Source: Acanthaster planci
Taxonomy: Eukaryota > Echinodermata > Asteroidea > Valvatida > Acanthasteridae
Length of the DNA stretch: 64,000 nt
Reading direction: 5' to 3'
Assembly (NCBI RefSeq): GCF_001949145.1
Contig: NW_019091365.1
Coordinates: forward strand, 62,001 to 126,000
The stretch's first letter is position 1. Every line of letters starts with the position of its first letter. A program made the translations under genes and the position numbers. This document shows, piece after piece, positions 48,101 through 61,197 of the stretch. The notes beneath the pieces are model-generated. The model was not told the origin of the DNA and ran no database searches. It saw only the letters and a program-made list of their open reading frames with translations.

Positions 48101-51021
48101 AGAAGTTCGACAACTTGAGACTTTTTGCTCCAGTAAAGAGTTTGAAGTGAATGTTGCTGCACAATCAGCCCTGATCCCTGATCATTCAAAATCTACCTTG
48201 AAGCGTGAGAAGATGTGGCAATCTCTACAGGTCTCTTTCACTGTTTGTGTGCCTGTTATTCTACTTGCCCATTGGTGGTGGCCAAGGTGTTGAAATAAGT
48301 ATATTAGACCAAAGGTCTCCAGTAGTGAGAGGGGGTCTTTCCGTATTGTGTACGATTTTATTTTCTTGAGAGGAAATTAAGGACTTTTCCATTTAATAAT
48401 TTGTGTATTATTATTATTTCCAGCGATGTTTAATAACCCTACCAGTTAAGTTGCCCTTTGGTTGTTTGGATGGCTTGCTGTTAATTTGAGTGGTAATTTT
48501 AAAATTATGGATGAAGAATAAGTAAAATTGAGAAACCATAGCCTTTTCTTCCTTTAATTGCACAACTGCCATGCAATAAACAGTGTTCATTAGCTTTTAT
48601 ACTTTTTTTGCTGCATACATGTAGGAGCAGTTGGCAATCCATTTTCTACTGTTGAAGCCCGCATCGTTGACGGCGAGGGCAACGTTTGTGTCCACGGTAC
48701 CTCCAAGGGTTCAAAGGTCACACCAGGGTCAGAGGCTGCCGAGGGCGAGCTCCAGGTCAGAGGGCCAGCCATCTTCAAGGAATACTGGAACCGGCCGGAC
48801 GCAACGGCTGAAGCCTTCACAAACGACGGCTGGTTCAGAACCGGTAGGTTGGGAGGGTAGTTCTGTTTAACATGATTCTTAGTTGCTGTAGTGGTGTAGC
48901 AAGGTCAGTTTAATGTTAATCAGGTTAATGTGAAAAGGGGCACTTGGCATCCTTGCTGGACGGCACTGGCAACGGAAAGGGGGGCCAGTGGCCACCCCTT
49001 CCTACTTTTTCAACTGGGGGCTTCCCCCCCCACCTTTGGCAGGTCCTATTTATTAACTAATAGGGAAGAAATATGTGTTTGGCCAGTCTTAAATATGCAT
49101 TTAAGACCAGCTCAGGAGAATGGATGTGACTAATGCCTGAGCCACAGGCAAGGGCATTATCAGCATTCATTCTCCTGAGCCGGTCTTAACCGCTTCCTGC
49201 CGGGCGACCCGTTGTCGAGTACATAGGCTTTAGATGCAGAGCCGGGGAGCCCGGAACTAGGACAAAAGAGTTGGGCCTTGTAACAAAAGACCGTGCTCAG
49301 CACAAAAGACTGAGGTGCTGGGCGTTACCGACATTTTTTCGTTCTCAATAGTGGAGATAATCCAGCCTTGTTTTGAAACAGTATACCACTGGGGACAAAA
49401 GCTCTCCACCGCAGCGATGAGCACGCTAATCTGGCCCCTATTGAAAAGAGGTCAAGCAGTGCACTGTGCTGGTTTCGGGAACAAAAGAATCTTACGTAAC
49501 ACCGCACAATCTGGGCTCTTTTTCCAAGGCTTCAGGCCTGGCTGAAATATTCAATAAGTCAATGAAGGTTAACTGTCGGCTTTAGAGTAGTGCTCAAAGA
49601 GCCCTTCATGTAGGTATAAACAGCCATTAAATGAAGAATTTTGAAAACAGAAAATCTTGAAAAGGACCCGGCATCTTGTCTGGCTCAAGAAAAATCCACC
49701 CGGCAGCAAGTGGTTAACCACTTCGTGCCGGGACATTTTTCAACGTTGATGATGCTGGGCCGGCATGACTGTCATTTTTTCCGTTTTCAAAATCCTTCGA
49801 CAATTCATCATTCCATTTAACAGTCGTTTATAGCCGCACGGAGTAATCTTTAGGCACTACTCAAAGTTGACGGGTGACCTTCATTGACACCCGAATATTT
49901 CAGCCAGGCCTGCAGCCTTGTAAACAGAGCCCAGATTGTGGGGTGTTATACAATTGTCTTTTGTTCACGAACCTGGCTCAGTGCTCTGCTGACCTCTTTT
50001 CAATAGGGGCCAGATTAGCATGCAGCAGTGCTGTGTGGCTCATCGCTGCGGTGGTTGAGAGCCTTTGTCCCCGGTGGTAATNNNNNNNNNNNNNNNNNNN
50101 NNNNNNNNNNNNNNNNNNNNNNNNNNNNNNNNNNNNNNNNNNNNNNNNNNNNNNNNNNNNNNNNNNNNNNNNNNNNNNNNNCACATATATAAACCATACG
50201 GCTCCGATTTCGGAGTCCCCGGCTGGTAGTGGTTAAGAGTCAAAAGAGTCAATAGTTGATAGCTTTCCAACAATTTTGTTCTGGAATTTTAATTCCATTT
50301 TCCTGAACTCCCCTGTCCATTTTCTGGTATATTCCTTGTGCAAGTTGTCCAGTTGGCATGTTCTGCATGCTGTGTCACACGCAGACTCTTGACCAATAAG
50401 GATGGATTAAACTGTCTCATGTCCAGGTGCCTGAGTGTTTTTTAGGCAGCGGGCATTGTCAAATCACAGCAGGCATTATCAAATCTCAGTACACGGTCAC
50501 ATTGCATGCTGTTGAAAAGGGAAACTTTCCGAGATATTTATGAATGGCTGTTGCGTGATGGTCTTACAACTGCCCCCCCCCCTCCGGCTACAGTGCCTTG
50601 GTTTCAATATCAGTAGTGTTTGAAGGATTTGTATGTTCCTTACTCAGGGGACACTGCTACATTCCAAGCTGGCGTCTACCGCATCCTGGGCCGGACGTCT
50701 GTGGACATCATCAAGAGCGGGGGCTACAAGATCAGCGCGCTGGACGTGGAGCGCCACCTCTTGGCCCACAGCGCCATCCGGGAGTGCGCGGTGGTGGGCC
50801 TGCCGGACGTGACCTGGGGCCAGCGCGTGGCAGCCATTGTGGCCCTGCAGGGTGGCCCCGAGACAGGGCTCACGCTGCAAGAGCTACGGGCCTGGGCCAA
50901 GGACCACATGGCACCTTATACCATCCCAACTGAGCTGAGGGTCGTGGACGCAATACCGCGCAACGCCATGGGTAAGGTCAACAAAAAGCAGCTGCTGGCT
51001 GACGTTTTTGAATTGGAGTGA
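45132..51021 (+). CDS. ACSF3: ACSF3, mitochondrial malonyl-CoA/methylmalonyl-CoA synthetase
   Basis: Activates malonate (and methylmalonate) to its CoA thioester in the mitochondrial matrix, supplying mitochondrial fatty-acid synthesis. Coding exons 45132-46160, 47182-47336, 47947-48092, 48625-48843 and 50648-51021 give 640 residues. The N-terminus has an arginine-rich, acid-free stretch typical of a transit peptide. Landmarks: AMP-binding loop [11 protein letters not shown] (270-280); [34 protein letters not shown] (422-433); GWFRTGD; and PRNAMGK with the catalytic lysine at 626. The acceptor TTTCAG at 45119 lies 12 bases before the ATG, implying a non-coding upstream exon. At 47947 the splice gives [11 protein letters not shown], matching the family; the longer upstream frame does not. 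The protein exceeds the roughly 576-residue human enzyme mainly through a polar insert near 205-255. The assembly gap is inside the last intron and does not touch coding sequence. Confidence 0.95.
46225..46530 (+). repeat. dispersed repeat, family B copy 3
   Basis: Within the first coding intron of ACSF3. It shares GCTGACGTGCACC, GGGTTCTTGCACG, CTCGGCATGCTCC, ATGCGCATAAACTTGC and AAAGGACTGTCAATTTC with the copies at 16290 and 40440. Confidence 0.7.
46640..47181. other. rest of ACSF3 coding intron 1
   Basis: Open frames of about 100 codons occur on both strands around 46641-46997, without a family match and overlapping each other. Nothing else is supported before the acceptor at 47181. Confidence 0.4.
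49101..49189. repeat. TTAA-bounded 89-bp hairpin next to the large palindrome
   Basis: TTAAGACCAGCTCAGGAGAA is mirrored by the inverse TTAAGACCGGCTCAGGAGAA, with arms of about 36 bp around a short loop. Its right TTAA (49186-49189) is also the left TTAA of the next element. Confidence 0.7.
49186..49717. mobile_element. TTAA MITE, left unit of a giant palindrome
   Basis: The unit starts TTAACCGCTTCCTGCCGGGC and ends with the inverse of TTAACCACTTGCTGCCGGGT. It is 532 bp with no coding potential. From about 49375 to its right end it is the reverse complement of the next unit at high similarity. Confidence 0.7.
49714..50236. mobile_element. TTAA MITE, right unit of a giant palindrome (contains gap)
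   Basis: It begins at the shared central TTAA (GTGGTTAACCAC) with TTAACCACTTCGTGCCGGGA and, past the assembly gap, ends in CCGGCTGGTAGTGGTTAA. It is an inverted copy of the left unit. The missing part corresponds to the left unit's bases of roughly 49220-49375, so the true gap is probably somewhat longer than 100 bases. Confidence 0.65.
50082..50181. other. assembly gap (100 N)
   Basis: Exactly 100 unknown bases, a conventional placeholder, in the last intron of ACSF3 inside one arm of a long palindrome. Confidence 0.99.
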
Positions 51022-52385
51022 AAATAGTGATGTAAGCATGTGACTTAAGATTCAAGATATTAAGTACCACTTTCTTTTCTCCCAGCAAAACCTTTAAAAA
51101 GGCATGGAATTGATACCAGGAGTTTTTCTTCCATTCAAAGGCTTCCTCTGTGCCACATTTTGCTCTGTTAAAGTGTCAAATCCTCATTTTTATAACCTGA
51201 CACAATTTTGCAAGAGGCAGCCACATCTCTTTTAAGTCGGAGTGTGGAATGTACATGCAAATCTGAGCAAAATTCATTTCAAACATCAACCCAAAAATGT
51301 GTAAAGCTGACTTCTTCCATCCAAGGCAGATGATGTATTACCATATAGTATGTATTGACTGCATTATCTTGTGGTGGGGTAGAATTAGCCTCCTGAGGAG
51401 ATCCGTGGAGCATTTTAATTTCCCTAGACGAAAAGCCGAGGTAACAGGTCACCAAGGGAGGTTAGTTTTACTACGCAAGATAAAGCAGTCAATGCCTGTT
51501 GTGTAACACCTCTCTCACAGATGTCACTTAATTTTAGAGATAACTGATTAATTTATTCTCACTAAATATAAAAAGGTATATGTAGGTCCAAGAAATTGGT
51601 CAATTATTTTGCCAAACTAGCTCTTCACAAAATGTTTGAACCCAGTTCTGGAGTGCTAGCTGGTATTCAGAATACACCAAATGTGTGCGCAAACCAGTGT
51701 GCATTTGCACACAATGCCGGCGGTCATGCAGGTGAAGTTTAAATCGCCTCATTGCAATATTGTGTCTTCTGTTAAATCTCTTTCCATAGAATTCACATTT
51801 TTCCCAAGGAAAAGTGAAGTGTGTGCTTTAATGTAATTTGAAATCTGGACAACCAGCGTACATCTCATCATGGGGAATTCAATTTCCATCAATCAGGGAT
51901 ATCATGTACATGTATATATAATCCTTGTGGTGAAATTCTGAAGAAATTTCATGACACTGCAGTCAACTGCACAACCACACTGAATGACTGTTGACAGTCT
52001 GGTGCCTTTAATATTTGTTGTAATTTAATCTTTCATGCATCGTACTGCCGCAATTTTGATAAAGTAAATGGAGCTATTTATTCAAGGTGTTGTTTCTCTG
52101 ACTTTTTGGAATTATATTCCAATGCACTGTTGTCTCTGATGATACTTCGTTTAAACCACCAGCTTCCTTTTGACCACCAGCCGCTGTATAACCACAAGCT
52201 GGTCATATCTTGAGTATGAGGAATGAACAGAAGATTGGGGGATGTAAGTGGCTCCACAGGTTGTTCTGCTGCCTTGGAGGTCAACCCCCATCACAGGATC
52301 AAATCCAGGTGGTGTTCAAAAGCGAAAAATCTTTCTTTTCTTGTTTGAACCTGGCAAAAACTTAAACTATTGATTGCGCCCACTA

Positions 52386-52624
52386 AGCCATGTGACCTAT
52401 AGTGGGCATCAAACGTCCACAAACATGGTGTAATCTCAGAGCATTGTTTGTGTAATTTACCAAAACTGAAGCCGACGGTGGGTAAATTACCCTGACAAAT
52501 GACGTACTATACCGAAAATTGGCTTCATTTTTGGTAAAAAACACTCAAACCACACTTTGCTATGGGAAGACGCCATGTTTGTTGATATTTGATACCCACT
52601 ATAAGTCATGTGACTTAGCTGGTG
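52386..52624. repeat. foldback element, about 240 bp
   Basis: The left arm contains CATGTGACCTATAGTGGGCA, CAACAAACATGG-like sequence and TTACCAAAACTGAAGCC. The right arm, inverted, reads CATGACTTATAGTGGGTATC, then CAACAAACATGGC, then TTACCAAAAATGAAGCC. The arms extend nearly to the centre. Confidence 0.7.
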
Positions 52625-54049
52625 CTCACTCTTCTCACTGAAACAACTTGGAACTACTGTTACATATAAACCTTCCAACACCACTGAATGAGAAAGGGAA
52701 GCCAATTATACCAGTGGGATTTTGAACCACAGAACTTTCATTTATAAGTCTGAAGTCTTACGCACTGTAAACTAAACCTTTTAACACCAAAAAAAATTTT
52801 TTAAAAGGGGCTTCAACCAAAGACTGTTCTATTCTGAGCCTGGAAATCAAGTGTACTTTGACAAAAAAAAACCAGGACACAAGTTTACTTCTGAAGTAAT
52901 ATTCATTTATTGCAGTAATAGAGCATTCATTAAATATGCAAGAAATGTGAAATGATGCTGGCCAAGTTACTAGTACCACAGTTACATTCATCAAGACTGT
53001 GATAATTGATTACAGTTAAACGTGGAAATAAGACAACTACTTTTTAACAAAGTGACCCCCACAAAACCAAAAATTCAAAGGAAAAAAAACAACTTTAATA
53101 ACTGAATAGCCATCTTTGGCACCAACAAGACTGAAGTTCTAATACAAATTGCATGAAGTGTTAATGACAGCCTTACACTTTGGTTCCAGTGTCAAGCTGT
53201 TATTAATAGGCAGTTACGTACTGTCAAAGTTCAGTCGTCTCGATTTTTTGACACCATAACTTTATCTCAGATCTAGTCACCTAATTAACACACTACAGAT
53301 AAAAGTTCACATATAGTGGGATTTCACCGTCTGCGCATATCTGCATCGAAACTGAGGCTCTCTGTTGAAATTTGTTGCGCGCACCCGCAGAGTCCACACA
53401 GTACATGGAGTATCCGGTTCGTAAGTGTGACGCCACTTCAGTTTAAACTACGCCCACTACACAAGATACACGACCATCGCAGGTACGTTAGTTCGCGGTC
53501 AATTGNAACATACCTTTATGTATTTTGTGTCTTGACTCCTTACTTTCAATCTTCTGATCGTATTAAGAATTGAAGCTGACACATACAGCCTCATTTTCAA
53601 ACGCGGAAGTGCGCAGATCGACGCTAAAAGCGTCGTATTGGGATCCCTCTATGGACAGCAGGCTATACATGTATGTACCATTTGTTTTACAGATATTCAA
53701 AATGGCAGCGGCAAAACAGTACTGCGGTTTCATTCGCTTATGAGCCTTGCTCCTAAACCATCTTCCACACTACTCCACAATTGTGAATCCCCGCAATACG
53801 CCAAAATACAAAACTACCCAAAAAAAAGTTACAAATACTGTACTTGGTACCTGTAAAGTTATTCAAGAGAGGAAGACAAGCATTTCTATAGTTGAAAAAG
53901 CATGTGTCTCAATTTTGTTATTTTACAAAGAATCAAGATTGATACTGACATGCTGTACACATTCTGGTATAAAGACTAGTTCCCAAAGCTTGCAGGGACA
54001 GGTAACAAAGCCAGACACTGCATCTACATCTCTAGCAGCGTGTCCAACA

Positions 54050-54078
54050 ATCTTTGCTGCAGCCACTGCAGCAAAGAT
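54050..54078. repeat. perfect 13-bp hairpin
   Basis: ATCTTTGCTGCAG and CTGCAGCAAAGAT flank a 3-base loop. The stem is too short for a microRNA precursor, and no function is assigned. Confidence 0.6.
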
Positions 54079-55293
54079 CTTGGGTTATTCAAAGTGCCCC
54101 GACCAGGTCAAGAGGCAGTGCGCTCATTACAGTTTGCAAAATGAATCTGAACCGGTTGAAAGCTGCAGACATGCAAACATACTTCTTGCCTTTCTTTCAA
54201 CTAAACAAATTAGCCACTTTGTTTGACTGTGTTTCTGGGTAATGTTAATTGTCATCGCAACATGCGACTGGGCCTGCATGTTTCAGATTATATCATGGGA
54301 TACATCCAATACATTTACTTCCTGGTGAGGCACACTGGTCAATTGGGCCAGGCCAAAGTAAGTGCGAGGATTCATAAGAAAGTCAAATCGAACGCAGTCG
54401 CAATGGCGCAGGGGAAGTAATCGAACACACTGTCGATACATACTTGTGTAAAAACAAAACAGGGGCCCTAGAATGGCTTACAAATAGCACTGTGCACCTG
54501 GCACATTGTGCTCAACAATCCAATAAGAAGAATACTATTCAGCATATGCAAATGATCACGCACTACCAGTGCCTCTTGTGGAAGTGGAAAAGAAAATACA
54601 TGTACAGCACGGGAACGTGTCCAACAAACACAGAATATGAGACCTTACCTGTGCACTGCACCGGTGCATACGGCCTACAGTTTTGTGAGATCAAAAGTTT
54701 TTCACAAGTCACAATTCATTACGTTTAACTGGGAGAAACAGTTTACAATTGTCAGTGGCAACATTATTTACGGTGAGAGAATTTAAAGACACCCGGTACA
54801 GTCCATCATCTGTCATACATGCATGTGTACATGTATATGTTTGCTCCTTTGAGGCAACAAACGTACTCACAATCTAAAGACTAATAACAAACCTGATGAA
54901 GTTTCTGCTCAGCGAAAGCAATATTCTGGAATCTTGATTTCAAATAAAAAATTCCTGAGTTAAGACGTTTTGAACTGAATCTAAATTCGGCTTCACATGC
55001 AGTTGAATGCAGCTCTACGGTGTTGCACCATGAACTGACCAATCAGACCCGGTAGTAACTGAGTGCATGCCTGTGTCAACGCTTACCCACACTTTGCCAA
55101 ATTAAAACCAACTACTGACGGCAATTTGCTAGAAAGAGTTATTTCACAGGGAATGATTTCCCATAACCATCTTTAAACCGAGTATGCTTTTCAATAGTTA
55201 TTGTGTCAGTTGTACATGTACCTTTTGAGTAACTGCAAATGATAGTCTGTACCTTTACTTAACTTTATCATACAGTGTGCTGTCAATACCGTT

Positions 55294-55391
55294 GCAAGAC
55301 CAGGCACAAGACCTGACAAAAGACCAGTCACAAGTAACGGTGAGCACCTACAAAGGAATACTTTTGTCACACTTCACGTGAATAGCTTGTG
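55294..55391 (-). repeat. palindromic repeat, family C copy 2 (inverted)
   Basis: Its reverse complement, CACAAGCTATTCACG to ACAAAAGTATTCC followed by CTTGTGACTGGTCTT, matches 18032-18085. It has an extra stretch of about 20 bases that the first copy lacks. Confidence 0.6.
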
Positions 55392-56376
55392 CCCCGGCTT
55401 AAGATGGGATGACATGTTGGTCAAGCAAAGTCTGACGAAGTCTTGACTACAATACTGATTATAAAAGGTGACAAAAGATCAGATCAGATCTATATCAGAG
55501 CTGATAGGCACACTATCTCCATTCTCCTTTGTTTAAATTTCAAAATTACAAAATCCATGTCGTGCTTCTGTCAACTATTTTTCTCTCTACATGTATTTGT
55601 AGAATTGATAGGTTTTAAGTTATCTTTTTCAATTATACAGTTATCTGCTTCTGTACTCTAATTACTTCCTTATTGCAGCTTTTATGAAACAAAACAAAAA
55701 GTAATAATATAGTCAAAATGGCTTATGATTCAAACAAAAATTATTCACAATGCACATGTCATTCTAGCGTATATCAAAAGTAATGAAAAAAAAACTGCAT
55801 TACTATTGCAATAATCAGATTGCGATAGTAAACCAATAATTTACAGCCTGAACCATGGTAAATATGCAGAAAGGCTGGTAGATAAACTGCCTGCAGTTTA
55901 TCTTGGATGTACATGTACAAAAGCTCAGCCCAAGACCCTACTCTACAGCTACCGGTGGCTTTCATGTACACAGGATGCATCCACACTATAATGGTGGTGA
56001 TTCTGAAAAACAAGCTGGCAGTCCAGTTATTCCCAAAAATGGTACGCTGTGGGACAAGGCAGAAACCCTGATCTGTATCAGCCTTCTCTGAAACATGGTA
56101 GACACAGTAGGGGGTAAATTTGGAGTGAACACACAAGATTTTGCCCAAATCCTATAGTACCCTCCTACTGTGCCCTACCTAAGAGGCTAATACAAATCAA
56201 TGCATGTATTATTAAAGACTTTCCACTATCACAGCGGCGTGGCACTGTAAGAATCGAAAGTACGATGAGGAAGAGCTCAACCATGCCAGTCAGAGTGTGA
56301 TGCCATGAGCAACGAGACCACTGATTGGCCAGAACACACGCAGATCTTTGACAACTCACTCGGGGTTCAGTTTCTA

Positions 56377-56542
56377 GACAGTGGTTTATCTCCCTGTAGA
56401 GGCTTTGCGTGGAAGCCATCTTGCAGGGCAGTTGTTTTGTTCCATGGAGGAAACCTCCTCTGTGCATATCCTGTGGAACAAAAGCACTCGCCTGCAAGAT
56501 GGCAGCCATGCAAACCCTCTATTACACAATTTGTCCACTCTC
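56377..56542. repeat. foldback element, about 165 bp
   Basis: The left arm GTAGAGGCTTTGCGTGG, GCCATCTTGCAGG, TTTTGTTCCA is inverted in the right arm (TGGAACAAAA, CCTGCAAGATGGC, CCATGCAAACCCTCTA). It produces mirrored open frames on both strands that are not genes. Confidence 0.7.
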
Positions 56543-59242
56543 GGCACAGACAGTCCCAAAGGATACCGCTGTGGTTGATTGCTTCTTACTGTGCGGAAGT
56601 CTGTGGCTGCCCACCTGTGTAAGGAAGCACTAAGGCCTGATCTTTATGGGCACTTGGCATGGCATTTTTGATGAAGGAATATGTGCACAAATTCCTGGCT
56701 TTTGCACAAAAAGTTTGCATGACCCCAAAAAATGCTCATCAAGTTGCCAGTCATATTCGCCTCTTTTCTGCAACAGAACGTTTTATCAGCACCAAACCAG
56801 CTTACCATTATTGGCCTACAACTGGACCATTTTAACATTCACATTGAAAGAAATACAACCACATCAGCAAGGCAATATGCTGGTACTTGCTATTTCAACG
56901 CAAAGCAGTTACCTAACTACATGTACTTGAAGGCTGGTTTCCTATGAAATTTAGACTCCCACAAAAGATGGACTTCTATACCCTAGTGGTCATGCTCAAT
57001 ACGGTCAGTGAGTCCATATATCATACAGTCCAAATTCTGCACTACAGTAACACAGTTTAATCTCCACGCAAAAGCAAATATGAATTTTCATCATCACAGC
57101 TAATGTTTGCATTGCCAGAGTGCTGCGACATCAAATTCACTTCACATTTGCACAAAGTGTGCTCTGACCTTTTAGGTGCATGACACAAACAGCAGTGCGA
57201 ATATGGCATCTTTGCAATTTGCAAAATGAGTTGTTTCCTTAAAGGGGCAAGCTTTTATACACTCTTGCTTGTCTCAGCACAAAACATGAACTATTGACCC
57301 TTTAGTCACTGAACTACCAAACATATTCCTAGAATCCTGCCATGCAGTGCCTCTTCTCGTATACATCAATAGCTTGTTTCAATGACTAATCTTTCACGCA
57401 GTTTTAAGAGGTGTGACTTGAAAGGAAGTGTAATCAGCACAAGTTTGTCCCAACTTGGCTTCCAGAAACTTTCCAGAAACTTTCAAGCTCTTTTTCCGCC
57501 CTTTCCTGTTCTGTTGTTTGTTTACACTTTGGCATTTCAATAAGGTCTGTACCCACCGGTACCAGTGTTCCATATAGCTTTAGGTGGTAGTACAGTGACT
57601 TTAGGGTTTTGTTGAAAAAGCAAAAGTATCGAGGCAATATAGATGATGTATAATTTCACTCCAACTTGCAGCTGTGAGACAACTTCTAGGCAATGCAGGA
57701 AGTACGTACATTTAGCACCTACATACATGTACAAGTGTTACAGGTTCGTTAACTGTGAACAGCAGTTTTTCGACCATCACATTTTGCAAATACATGTACA
57801 ATTGTCTTAGCCTACGCCCAACTATATGCGAGTGTGAAGAAAAAAAAATTCCAGTGTGATTGCTAGATTTTTTTTGCAGCAGGTGACAGAGCCTCAGTCC
57901 TGCTGCACAGGTAAATGCAGATAAAAACCCAATTTTATAATGGACTAATTTGGTATACCAAGAGCGCATGCTCAGTGTGAGGAGCATGTGCTATTCAGGA
58001 ACAGCTACACACACGAGCAATAGTCCGTCCTATCAGCACAGCCATACGCTGACTCACACGACCACTTCATTCCTAAAGGACTTTGGCTGTTTGAAATACC
58101 AAACTGGCTGAATGAAAGTTTGTGATCTTGTATTGATGTACATGTACAATGTACTTGATGAAATTGTCACAATGCAAGCCTTTTGAATTGTTTTTTTTTG
58201 GGGGGGGGAATCATGTACATGTATGAAGGCGCTGCAATATTGCAGTCAAACAGCAATGTTGCAACGACATCTACTGGAGGTCAAATTACAAGTCTGTTCA
58301 GATGTCAATGCACACGTTGGGTCGCTAGTGATGGGAACAAACAATGGCAGAGGAATGCCATGTTGTCATAGTTGGTAACTTTGACAGTCGGAATGGCTTG
58401 TGAAGACTTGTGACCACACTACAGTCAAATCATGTCCAACTTTGGCACGCATGTCTTTGGTCTTCATGCATATGGGCCATAAACTGACTACGGCATTACT
58501 GATGGCTTGAAGTCTCAACGGCTAGCCTGCACACATACATATCAGCAATGTAAGCCATTTCTGTGGAGCCTTGCCTTAGTCACAGCCATTACCTGCTTAC
58601 CATAACAGAAATGACGCTCAGATTTCTGAGCATCACATTACCCTTGGTCAAGTAAGCTCAGAGACTGTTGCAGATATGTCAACATCGAGCCAGCAAGACC
58701 AAAGACACCGGCACGCTTCTGCAAAGAAATCATCACCCCCCTTTTAAATTATTTCAAATTGTTTCATCTAAGAACTGTTTACAGTACATGTACATGTATG
58801 TGATTTGCTGGCACATTATGGTCAAATGCCAAACACCGTGTTCACAACAGATTGAAGACAATGGACACAAAAATGATCCGCAAGGTGCGTGTGGCATGTT
58901 TAGAAGCACATTTAGGATAGAACCCCACAATCTAAACTATCCTGCAACAAACTTTCTGGTGATTGGCAGTGGAATGACTTTCAAAGTGGGGGGGGGACAG
59001 TTGTGGGACCATGAGGCTTCAGACAATTAATAGGCCGATCCATTGAGCCCCACCCCATTATAGGACCTACAAAAAGTGAGGGGTCCATGCCTCCAGTCGG
59101 AAAAGGGGGAGGTCAATAACATATCAGGTTGGGAAGTATTGTTTTGCGGTTTTTTTTCCCAGAAGAATGCTGCGATATACATACAGTACATGATCACTGA
59201 CACTGACTTTCAGGTGCCTACTTGTTTTGAAGTTTATATTGA

Positions 59243-59541
59243 ACTGGGCCCAATTTCAAGACACTGCTAAGCACGCAATTTTACTCTAACTGAGGCTCTG
59301 CCAATTTCATGGAGACCATAAGCAGTAAGCATAGCAAATGGCATGCTAATATGTACTAGGACTTCTCAGGAAAATTTTTCTCAAGTGACGGAACAATGGA
59401 AATCTCCATGCATGTGCAACCCTTAGCACCACCACTCCAAGCACCGCCATGAATAGTGCTTACGGTTAGCAAAATTGTACGCTGTGGTAAGCACAACTTC
59501 TCTGCTAACTGTTCACCAACACCACGACATTGGGCCCTGGA
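59243..59541. mobile_element. MITE with CTGGGCCCAAT termini
   Basis: The left end ACTGGGCCCAATTTC and the inverse of the right end, CCAGGGCCCAATGTC, are terminal inverted repeats. The interior has TAAGCAC/GTGCTTA motifs on both sides. The end type and the AAGCA-rich interior match a repeat class that is very common in sea urchin, sea star and lancelet genomes. Superfamily unknown. Confidence 0.6.
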
Positions 59542-60019
59542 AACTAGCTCAATTCCAGTTCATTTTTTTGTTGTTGTTAATGGAACTGTACTGGGTCCCG
59601 TGGATCCAACACCCAAATGCGCCCCTATTCTTTTTTTTTTCATTATTATATAAATGCAGCAATTTCGTACTTACTTTTTCTTTGCCAATTTCCATAATTT
59701 TATCAATATGTCTGTACAACTGTACAATGTGAACGTTTTGAGTATTGCAATAGAAAAAAGGTACCGGTACCATAGCATCAAAGAAATTGTTTACTAGTTT
59801 ACATGGATTAAACGGAATAACCTGTTTAAAACATCCACTTTTATACAATTCTTATTTTTTTAATTTTTTTTTTGTAAATTACTTTGCCTCTGAAAGTCGG
59901 AGACTGCTTCAACCTTCAAACACATCTAGGTTAACTGTTACAACTTACATGTATGGATGCTCAGGAAGGTTCTAAGGCAATCAGTGGCCAATTTAGAAAT
60001 AATTTGGATGTGGACGAAT

Positions 60020-60162
60020 CCAGTGACCGTTCACTGGACATTTCCCAATGATCTCCTTTGATGGTGGAAAGCAATGTGTTGGGTTTTGTATGGAGCGACT
60101 GTCACGCAACAGTTGCTCCATACCATACTTATCTTCCACCATTGGCGGGGGCCACCAGTGAC
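60020..60162. repeat. foldback element, family A copy 2
   Basis: It shares CCAGTGA, TCACTGGACATTTCCCAA and GATGGTGGAAAGCA with 3918-4080. It has its own inner hairpin, TATGGAGCGACTGT against ACAGTTGCTCCATA, around a short loop, which is degraded in the other copy. Confidence 0.75.
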
Positions 60163-61197
60163 AGCTGCTGTTACTGTGATCACCAGATTGTCCACATCAC
60201 AAACTTTAACAAATATCGCAACTAAAAGTACACTTGGGCGACTCTGCACTGGAGTGTTAAGGAATCCTGACTTGGCAAGTCACTCATCTTATTTTAGTGT
60301 CATATTTCTGGCAACATGTTCTGACAAGGGGAAACCAGCAAATTTGCCCAAAGTGGGAGGAAACAGAGCCTTTAAGGCTCTTAAACAGCATGAAACAGGA
60401 TCAAAAAGCAAACTGATGTTCTGTCAGAGAAACCCCAATTTTTGTACAGTGTCAGGGTGTAAATAAGTATAGTTAAGACAGCCAAAGTGCTTCTTTAATG
60501 ACCTTGTGAAGTTGTGATTCACAACTACAGTTCATTTGCAGATTTGTATTTTAGAGTTTTCCATTTTGTGTCAATTCCCAACAAGATAGTGACTCCGAGA
60601 CGGATTCAGACTCACAAATGATACAGTCGCCAAAGTCTACTCAAAAGGCATTTTTTTTTTACAAAACATTGCATCGCATTTCTACTCTTGCATCAAGTGC
60701 ATGCATATATTTCCATTTTGGCTAATCAACAATTTCATTCATAAACTTACATAACATATATTACGGGTTTTGTAGTTTACTCCCACTGAGCGGACCAGTA
60801 AATTCATTGTAAGTAATATCAGGGAAGCTATTATTAATAAGAGAACCTACACTTCGAAACATAAATCATTGAACTAATGAATAATGACCAATTTAAAAAG
60901 CAGTTTGGTAGGGGCAGTGATGATTCAAGTTCCTCCACATATTCACTGACAACGCTTTAATACAGGCCTGCTTTATTGTCAAGAGCAATGGCAGTGGGTT
61001 TTTTTACAGAACAGCTGAAGCTCACTGTTTGCTGCAGGGCACTAGTGTATAGCCAATCGGCACCAACTACATGTATCAAGTGCCATACATGGCCTGGCTT
61101 CAGGGGAACAGCTCAGCAGATTTCAGTGCTTCAGAGTTTCTATCTGGAACAAAAATGTGACCTGCCTTTCCATAACCAGGCTTGAAGCCTTTGCTTT

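Noticed and set aside
54050-54078. Hairpin as a microRNA precursor
   Set aside because: The stem is only 13 bp and does not extend; no known mature sequence was recognised.
56165-56622. Overlapping frames of about 100 codons on both strands
   Set aside because: They mirror each other because the segment is a palindromic repeat.
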